From assembly GCF_026239675.1 (NCBI RefSeq), contig NZ_JAPIVQ010000009.1, positions 204,275 through 268,274 of the forward strand: a DNA stretch of 64,000 nucleotides, written 5' to 3'. This document shows, in pieces, positions 58,732 to 64,000 of the stretch. Source of the stretch: Pedobacter sp. PLR (GTDB lineage: Bacteria > Bacteroidota > Bacteroidia > Sphingobacteriales > Sphingobacteriaceae). Both the position numbers and the translations under genes were made by a program. The notes under the pieces are model-generated. The model did no database searches. It had not been told where the DNA came from and was given only the letters and a program-made list of their open reading frames with translations. Numbering within the stretch: position 1 is the first letter of the stretch; every line of letters starts with the position of its first letter.

Positions 58732-60672
58732 TTATTGTTTTACAATTTTAAATTCTGTTCTTCTGTTTAGCTGATGTTCAGTCTCAGAACAGCTGACCTC
58801 ATTGGTGCAATGATTCAACAATTCACTTTCTCCATAGCCATGTGCAGTAAGCCTGTTCTTATCAATGCCCCTGGAGATGAGATATTGAATAACAGATGCA
58901 GCACGATTTTGAGATAGGATCCTGTTAAACGCATCATTTCCACGGCTATCGGTATAGGATCCGATTTCAATCCAGATAGTTGGATTATCTTTGAGGATTT
59001 TCAGCAATTTATCTAACTCAATTACAGCATCCTCACGGATATTCCATTTATTAAAATCGTAATAGATATTCTCCAGTCTAATGGCCTTATTAATTTCAAC
59101 CGGAGTTAAATAGAAATCTTTAATCAAAGATTTCTTTGTGATAAAGCCAGAATCTGCACGTTGAAAATTGATCTTCTCTGCTATGATAGCATAGGGGATA
59201 TCCGGATCTATTTTAAATGAATAGGAACCCTTTTCGTCAGTCTGTACTTTAAGTATATTTCCATCCCGTGTTTTTAAAGTTGCCAGTGCAGCAGCAACTG
59301 GTAAGCCCGTCTTCCTGTTCAATATTCTCCCTTCCAGCTTTAAGGTCTGAACTTGTCTGGTGATCGTATAAATATCATCACTTCCCAGGCCTCCTATCCG
59401 ATTTGAAGAAAGATAACTCCCGCCATCTGAACCGATATTAAAAGCAAAATCGTCCTGCGCCGAGTTAAAAGGATACCCCAGGTTAACTGGCTTACCATAA
59501 ACATCCCCGATATGGCTGGACATAAAGATATCCAAACCACCCATCCCGACGTAACCATCGCTACTGAAATAGAAATCATTAACTTCATCCAAAAAAGGAC
59601 TACGCTCATTATATTCCGTATTCATCGCATAAAAATTTACCGGAACCGTCCAATTGCCGGCATCATTTTTAACCGTAATATATATATCCGTACCACCTTT
59701 ACCTCCCGGCATATTAGAAACAAAATAAAGCGTTTTACCATCTTTACTTATAAAGGGATCTCCGACAGCATATTGACTGATGTTGTTAAAATTTAAGGCC
59801 AGCGGTTTTTTCCAGATCCTTTCTTCATTGGACCAGTCGCTGGTATAAACCCCGACGTTTACTGTAGCCAGGTTACCTTTACGGTAATCCAGTTTTTCGG
59901 GGATCCGGGTTAGGGAAAAAAACATTTTTTCTCCTTCAGCACCGAAACTGGCAGCGCCAACATGGTAGGCATCGCCTGCATTTACCGGAAAAAGTTGCAG
60001 ACTGTCATTTCCAGCTAACTTTTGGTACAGACGAAGGTATTGGTTTCCTGTGCGTCCATAAACCTTTTTATCAGGAGTCTCCCCTACATCAAACTTCAGA
60101 AAAGATCTCTCAACTTTAGCCTGCTCATTAGAATGATGCTCCCTATCTGAAGTAAAGATGGTATTGCCAGCTAATTTAACAGCCCCCCAATCCGACCAGA
60201 TGCTATTTAATTCTCCGGCATTTTGTATTTGAACAGGTACAGGGTTTTGCATCCATTTCACTGCCGAATCGCAGGATTGTAACCATAATTCCTTTTGTTT
60301 TGGAGACACCTTCCCTTTTAAATCAATATATCGCTGAAACTGTTGCCTGGCTTCTCTGTATTTACTATTACTAAGCAAAGCCTGAGCATAGCCCAAAACA
60401 TGCCTTGGTTTACCGGCCGGCATCCCCGCTGCAATAGCGTACCAGCTTTCGGCCTGTACGTAGTTTTTTGTAATGCTGTAACCCTCAGCCAGGCGCTCTG
60501 CGGCGCGTAATGTCTTTTTCTTTTTATAAGCCTGTTCATAAAGATCAATAGCTTTAATATAATTAGACAAACGGTATAATTCATCTGCTTCATACAATAC
60601 ATACTGTGCTTTTAAAGGCAGATTAAGCATCAACAGCAGGGCAGATAGACTTATAAGCAAGTTTTTTTTCAT
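58732..60672 (-). CDS. OmpA-family protein with TPR, beta-propeller and regulatory domain (T9SS-associated)
   Basis: 646 residues. Signal peptide (cleaved near LPLKAQ), a TPR-like region (about 25-130), WD40/PD40 propeller blades (DPFISKDGKTLYFVSNMPGGKGGTDIY and NDFYFSSDGYVGMGGLDIFMSS), a carboxypeptidase-regulatory domain (KLEGRILNRKTGLPVAAALATL), and a C-terminal OmpA peptidoglycan-binding domain (IEIGSYTDSRGND, LSQNRAASVIQYLISRGI). This is the PorE-like or SprF-linked arrangement in type IX secretion. It anchors the machine to the cell wall. It lies 38 bases after the PorP/SprF gene. Confidence 0.88.
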   Translation of the reverse strand: MKKNLLISLSALLLMLNLPLKAQYVLYEADELYRLSNYIKAIDLYEQAYKKKKTLRAAERLAEGYSITKNYVQAESWYAIAAGMPAGKPRHVLGYAQALLSNSKYREARQQFQRYIDLKGKVSPKQKELWLQSCDSAVKWMQNPVPVQIQNAGELNSIWSDWGAVKLAGNTIFTSDREHHSNEQAKVERSFLKFDVGETPDKKVYGRTGNQYLRLYQKLAGNDSLQLFPVNAGDAYHVGAASFGAEGEKMFFSLTRIPEKLDYRKGNLATVNVGVYTSDWSNEERIWKKPLALNFNNISQYAVGDPFISKDGKTLYFVSNMPGGKGGTDIYITVKNDAGNWTVPVNFYAMNTEYNERSPFLDEVNDFYFSSDGYVGMGGLDIFMSSHIGDVYGKPVNLGYPFNSAQDDFAFNIGSDGGSYLSSNRIGGLGSDDIYTITRQVQTLKLEGRILNRKTGLPVAAALATLKTRDGNILKVQTDEKGSYSFKIDPDIPYAIIAEKINFQRADSGFITKKSLIKDFYLTPVEINKAIRLENIYYDFNKWNIREDAVIELDKLLKILKDNPTIWIEIGSYTDSRGNDAFNRILSQNRAASVIQYLISRGIDKNRLTAHGYGESELLNHCTNEVSCSETEHQLNRRTEFKIVKQ

Positions 60673-60710
60673 GTTTCTTTTTTTAAAATGATTGACAGTG
60701 GCCTACCTGA

Positions 60711-61682
60711 TTAAAAGTAGCGGGGACTAAGCATCGTCGTGTTTTTCCTTTTGAAATAATACCCGATAGATATTTCATGAGTACTACCACTATACCCACG
60801 TAATGCTCCGACAGCTACATCATAAGCATAACCAATACGGAGATTACTGACTGGAAATAATTCCATTGCGGCTACCATTGAATTCCGGTTAGAAAGATCC
60901 TTTTGCAGATAGCTTTTATCATATAGTTTAACACCTGTACGGTAAGAACCACCAAGCCAGACTTTCTCCGACAACAGCACAAAAGCATTGACATCTAAAC
61001 TTGTTGGGCCTCCCCGATCATCTTTAAGTAAGAAAGAAGGCTTAAGTTGCACCTCCATTGATAAAGGAATAAGCATTCCTGCGGTTAGATAATAGTGCGG
61101 TTTAGTCTGAAGAATAAAACCATCCATCTGAACTTTAGAAGCCTGAGCAATTAAATTATCGGCAGAAAAGCCAGCATAAAACTTATTATCCGAATAGTAA
61201 ATACCTACCCTTGCATCCGGAATAACTTTAGTTTGCATCCCTATCGGTTGTTCTTCCTCAAAATCATTAGGATTAAGTTTTGATCCGTCAATCCCCAGCT
61301 GCACAAAGCCAAGTCCAATACCAAGTGATAAGCGGGAAGTCTCATCTGTATTTAACCTTAAACGGTAAGCATAATTCGCATAGGCCGAAAGAGTACTTTG
61401 CGCACCGATTTTATCGCTTGCGATTTGGAGTGCCAAACCAACATTACCATCATTTGCTATGGCATCTACCGCAAGCGACATGCTTTTAGGAGCGCCTGTT
61501 ATTCCCGTCCACTGGCTTCTATAGAAACTATGTAAGTTCAACTGCTCTTTGTATCCGGCATATGCCGGATTGATATAGATCCCATTAAACATATACTGGC
61601 TATACTGGGCGTCTTGCTGTGCACTTGCCCGCCCGGCGCCCAGGGTTAATAATCCGGCTATAATTATTTGTATTTTTTTCAT
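60711..61682 (-). CDS. PorP/SprF-family outer-membrane protein
   Basis: 323 residues with a signal peptide ending RASAQ, then the family signature QDAQYSQYMFNGIYINPAYAGYKEQLNLHSFYRSQWTGI near the N-terminus, and a barrel to the end (SIGYYFKRK). PorP/SprF proteins are dedicated partners that receive substrates with type B C-terminal domains from the type IX secretion system and fix them to the surface. The CHU_C protein next to it is the expected client. The gap to that gene is 39 bases. Confidence 0.93.
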   Translation of the reverse strand: MKKIQIIIAGLLTLGAGRASAQQDAQYSQYMFNGIYINPAYAGYKEQLNLHSFYRSQWTGITGAPKSMSLAVDAIANDGNVGLALQIASDKIGAQSTLSAYANYAYRLRLNTDETSRLSLGIGLGFVQLGIDGSKLNPNDFEEEQPIGMQTKVIPDARVGIYYSDNKFYAGFSADNLIAQASKVQMDGFILQTKPHYYLTAGMLIPLSMEVQLKPSFLLKDDRGGPTSLDVNAFVLLSEKVWLGGSYRTGVKLYDKSYLQKDLSNRNSMVAAMELFPVSNLRIGYAYDVAVGALRGYSGSTHEISIGYYFKRKNTTMLSPRYF

Positions 61683-61721
61683 TTTAAATCCTTTCTAAGC
61701 TTTCCAACGCTATCTTATTTC

Positions 61722-63020
61722 TCAATTAAATGCCCTTAGCAGGGTGATGAAACCTTTAAACACTTTCCAATCCTCGTTTAAATTATTCTTCACACGCAAT
61801 ACGTAGAAATAAGTCCCCTCATTTAAACCCTGTCCTGCCCAGCTGTTTCTGTAATTACCCTGTTTAAATACTTCGTTGCCCCAACGGTTGATAATGATGA
61901 TATCATTTTGTGCAAAGCGCTCAATACCGCGGATTTCGAACACATCATTTTTACCATCGCCATTAGGTGTAAATAAATTCGGAATGATAAGGCCTGCATC
62001 GGAAACACCATTTTTAGTAAACCAACCCCTATTGCCTGCTACATCCGGTGCTATATCAATCCCTAAAGCTTTATGTACTCCGGAAAATGGATTGCTGCTT
62101 TTTAACAGGTCCCATTTGTCCCCTCCTGCAAATTTCAGGATGGAAGCATTCGGGTCTTTAAACAATGCTCCGTTTGTGTTTGAATTGTGCTGCAAGGTCA
62201 GGTTCACCTTTAAGGGTTTTGAGGCATAGATATTCCAGTTTCTATCCATCCCAAGCTCAGATTTAAGCCCTGCAAGAAAGGAGCCTGCATAATTTTGAAC
62301 GCCGACATAAAGTGTTCCGGCAGCAAGCGGACTTAATGTTGCAGGAGTATAATCACCTTCGGCAATACCAACCGGAAATACGAAGGAAGAACTGCCGGCA
62401 TATTCTTTAACCATATGTCCGGCAATACTGTTACCGGTAACCACCATCCTGTCTTCACCGAAATTGATTATTTTACCTTCCGTATTAAAAACGAGGTTAT
62501 TACCATTTAGAATAACATCCGCCTTGCTCACTGAAAGATCAAGGGTTGAGCCCATTTTAAATGCTGCTGCCAAAGGCCCTTGCGGATTTACTGTTCCATA
62601 TCCGGGATCCTCAAGATCATACAAAACAAGGTTTTCCTCATTTCTATGTTCCACCAACATTCCAATAAATGCCCCGTTATTACCATCTATTCTAGTTGGA
62701 CCGGCAGCCATATCTTCATAAAAAGGATTAGATCCCGGATTGTAGATTATGATTTTCCCTGTTCCGCCAAATGTTGCACCAGGCGCAATCCAGATATCTT
62801 TACTCCAGATCTCCAATGTGCCATTTATTTCCCAATGCGAATCAGGGCCAAAATAACTTCCTTCGGAAAACCGGACTTCGGTAGTTCCAACTGCGATATG
62901 AACATCAGAATTGTCTACCGTCATACTGCCGGTCCCGGACTGTGCTAAAAGCCTGGAAGCAGGACTAAGTAGCGCAAATAACATTAAGATTCGCGCCAGG
63001 TTATATGTTGATAATTCCAT
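61722..63020 (-). CDS. T9SS substrate with CHU_C (type B) C-terminal domain
   Basis: 432 residues. Signal peptide (cleaved after LLAQ), a beta-rich middle with repeated short strands (residues 30-335), and a C-terminal domain starting IIPNLFTPNGDGKNDVFEI, then IIIINRWGNEVFKQGNYRNSWAG and a GTYFYVLRVKN end. That is the gliding-motility-associated CHU_C or type B CTD, which targets proteins to PorP/SprF-dependent type IX secretion. Gap to the collagen-like gene upstream is four bases, so it is probably translated with it. Confidence 0.92.
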   Translation of the reverse strand: MELSTYNLARILMLFALLSPASRLLAQSGTGSMTVDNSDVHIAVGTTEVRFSEGSYFGPDSHWEINGTLEIWSKDIWIAPGATFGGTGKIIIYNPGSNPFYEDMAAGPTRIDGNNGAFIGMLVEHRNEENLVLYDLEDPGYGTVNPQGPLAAAFKMGSTLDLSVSKADVILNGNNLVFNTEGKIINFGEDRMVVTGNSIAGHMVKEYAGSSSFVFPVGIAEGDYTPATLSPLAAGTLYVGVQNYAGSFLAGLKSELGMDRNWNIYASKPLKVNLTLQHNSNTNGALFKDPNASILKFAGGDKWDLLKSSNPFSGVHKALGIDIAPDVAGNRGWFTKNGVSDAGLIIPNLFTPNGDGKNDVFEIRGIERFAQNDIIIINRWGNEVFKQGNYRNSWAGQGLNEGTYFYVLRVKNNLNEDWKVFKGFITLLRAFN

Positions 63021-63024
63021 ATCC

Positions 63025-64000
63025 TTATTTCACAAAAATGTCCATTCTTCTGTCTTCAGCATTAGTGGCCGTGTTGCCCCCCGTATAGATTACCCGAAAA
63101 ATAATAGTGTGCGATCCCGGATTCAAGGAACCCGACCAGGTTACCACTGATGAATACCTATATAGTTCCGTGCCTGAGTTTATTGTAGAATACCGCCTCG
63201 AGTCCTGAGCTACCCCATCAATCAGAAGAAGGCATTCACCTGAAGTAGTACCATTCAAAGTACTAACTTGGCATTGGGGAACAAAGCTAGCAGTTACCAT
63301 TACATTTTGCTTTCCAGCTAAAGTAAAAGTGTTTGTAAGATCTGCTTTTACATTTAAAGCCAACTCAAAACCAGAGTTAAAAAAACTGTTAAATGTTTGT
63401 GAATTTTGACCAACCCAATTTGTTCCATCATAGGTATAAAGACTCTTTTCAGTAGAATTATAGATAGTTCTTCCAGGGCTTGGGCTTGCTATCAGATTCA
63501 TTAGCGCTGTAGTATAGGACTTATGCTCTCCAAATTCTACTGTAGTTAACACCCCGGTTGTACTTGCTGTAACTATTTTATTAGTGGCAGTGGTTCCCGC
63601 CTGCAATCCTGATACCGCCAAAGTGTTTGTTGAACTTGTTGCCACTGTAGTAGCTTTTGTTAATGTTCCCCCTAAGGTAATGTCCCCGCTGGCAGACGTT
63701 AGACCGTTGCTTGCAGTCATAGGAGCTCCGGTATCGCCTTTATCTCCTTTTAAGCCCTGGATCCCGTCGGCCCCTGTTACTCCGATTGGGCCAGCAACAC
63801 CAGTTGCACCGGTATCGCCTTTATCCCCTTTTAATCCCTGAACTCCATCTGCACCAGTTACTCCTATTGGGCCAGCAACGCCAGTTGCACCGATATCGCC
63901 TTTATCCCCTTTTAAGCCCTGAACTCCATCAGCACCAGTTACTCCTATCGGACCAGCAACACCAGTTGCACCAGTTACTCCTATTGGACCAGCAACACCT
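63025..64000 (-). CDS. Collagen-like repeat protein with C-terminal globular domain, 5' end beyond window
   Basis: The frame is open to the window edge. Positions 63721-64000 encode only Gly-X-Y triplets (31 of them), built from a 27-residue unit such as GVAGPIGVTGADG followed by LKGDKGDTG, repeated at an 81-bp period. After the last triplet (GDTGAP) come about 230 residues: a beta-rich stalk (SGDITLGGTLTKATTVATSS), a segment PSPGRTIYNSTEKSLYTYDGTNWVG, and a likely globular end. This is the layout of bacterial collagen-like surface fibres. It lacks a CHU_C sequence itself and has no N-terminus in the window. Confidence 0.85.
   Translation of the reverse strand, partial: GVAGPIGVTGATGVAGPIGVTGADGVQGLKGDKGDIGATGVAGPIGVTGADGVQGLKGDKGDTGATGVAGPIGVTGADGIQGLKGDKGDTGAPMTASNGLTSASGDITLGGTLTKATTVATSSTNTLAVSGLQAGTTATNKIVTASTTGVLTTVEFGEHKSYTTALMNLIASPSPGRTIYNSTEKSLYTYDGTNWVGQNSQTFNSFFNSGFELALNVKADLTNTFTLAGKQNVMVTASFVPQCQVSTLNGTTSGECLLLIDGVAQDSRRYSTINSGTELYRYSSVVTWSGSLNPGSHTIIFRVIYTGGNTATNAEDRRMDIFVK
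63730..63972 (-). repeat. Three tandem 81-bp repeats coding collagen-like triplets
   Basis: Marker TATCGCC recurs at 63732, 63813 and 63894, that is, at an 81-bp step (nine Gly-X-Y triplets). Units differ by a few bases. A fourth unit is shortened near 63973, where the LKGDKGD part is missing. Confidence 0.85.

Noticed and set aside
63584..63841. Plus-strand frame rich in Pro/Val (VSPLSPF repeats)
   Set aside because: It is the antisense reading of the collagen-like repeats on the minus strand.
63730..64000. CRISPR-like array
   Set aside because: The repeats are contiguous 81-bp coding units in frame with Gly-X-Y triplets, without spacers.

Overview
The window reads as a chromosomal stretch of a Sphingobacteriaceae-type Bacteroidetes, most like Pedobacter (inference from gene content). 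Supporting signs are SusC/SusD pairs with ECF sigma/FecR regulators, type IX secretion genes (PorP/SprF and CHU_C-type C-terminal domains), TPR/LuxR-like regulators, a subclass A2 type beta-lactamase, and promoter-proximal TAnnTTTG boxes, the Bacteroidetes -7 element. No insertion sequence, prophage or CRISPR array was seen. The only RNA gene recognised is one tRNA-Lys(TTT).

Region by region. (1) 1-3400: the 5' part of a GH95-type glycosidase running off the left edge, divergent from a class V aminotransferase-like gene. (2) 3500-4330: two small membrane proteins. (3) 4645-11502: a TPR protein, then a tightly packed set of sensor kinase, receiver protein, MalY/PatB-like aminotransferase and an unusual FAD-monooxygenase/DsbA fusion. 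(4) 11640-13077: an M23 peptidase and a small membrane protein. (5) 13317-19024: an RND efflux operon whose pump is fused to its TolC-like outer-membrane factor. (6) 19088-29434: a polysaccharide/glycoside utilisation locus on the minus strand (ECF sigma, FecR, SusC, SusD, GH116 glycosidase, RbsD/FucU-like lipoprotein). (7) 29620-36956: single genes, namely a NAD(P)-binding reductase, a lipoprotein, a beta-lactamase, a membrane acyltransferase, an ATPase, a Gfo/Idh/MocA oxidoreductase and a cupin. (8) 37088-39700: a three-gene HipB-HipS-HipT toxin-antitoxin module with a three-operator control region at 39-bp spacing, plus a decayed second copy of that control region. (9) 39688-41246: a cyclase-family protein and a PPC/DUF296 protein. 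(10) 41411-52061: an iron island containing a siderophore receptor with a FhuD-like lipoprotein, and convergently an XusABC-like xenosiderophore operon with two XusB (DUF4374) paralogues under its own ECF sigma/anti-sigma pair. (11) 52248-57495: methionine aminopeptidase, tRNA-Lys, a ribosome-hibernation-factor-like protein, an HxlR regulator with a clear operator, and a TPR/HTH regulator. (12) 57741-64000: a type IX secretion surface-display operon beginning off the right edge with a collagen-like protein, then a CHU_C protein, PorP/SprF, an OmpA-family protein, a GAF-like protein and a four-cysteine protein.

The genes most likely to reward follow-up are the HipBST module with its periodic operators and relic, the RND/OMF fusion with an embedded lipoprotein start, the FAD/DsbA fusion next to a C-S-lyase-like enzyme, the doubled XusB operon, and the collagen-like T9SS locus. 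All functional assignments come from reading motifs in translated sequence. No database search was run.
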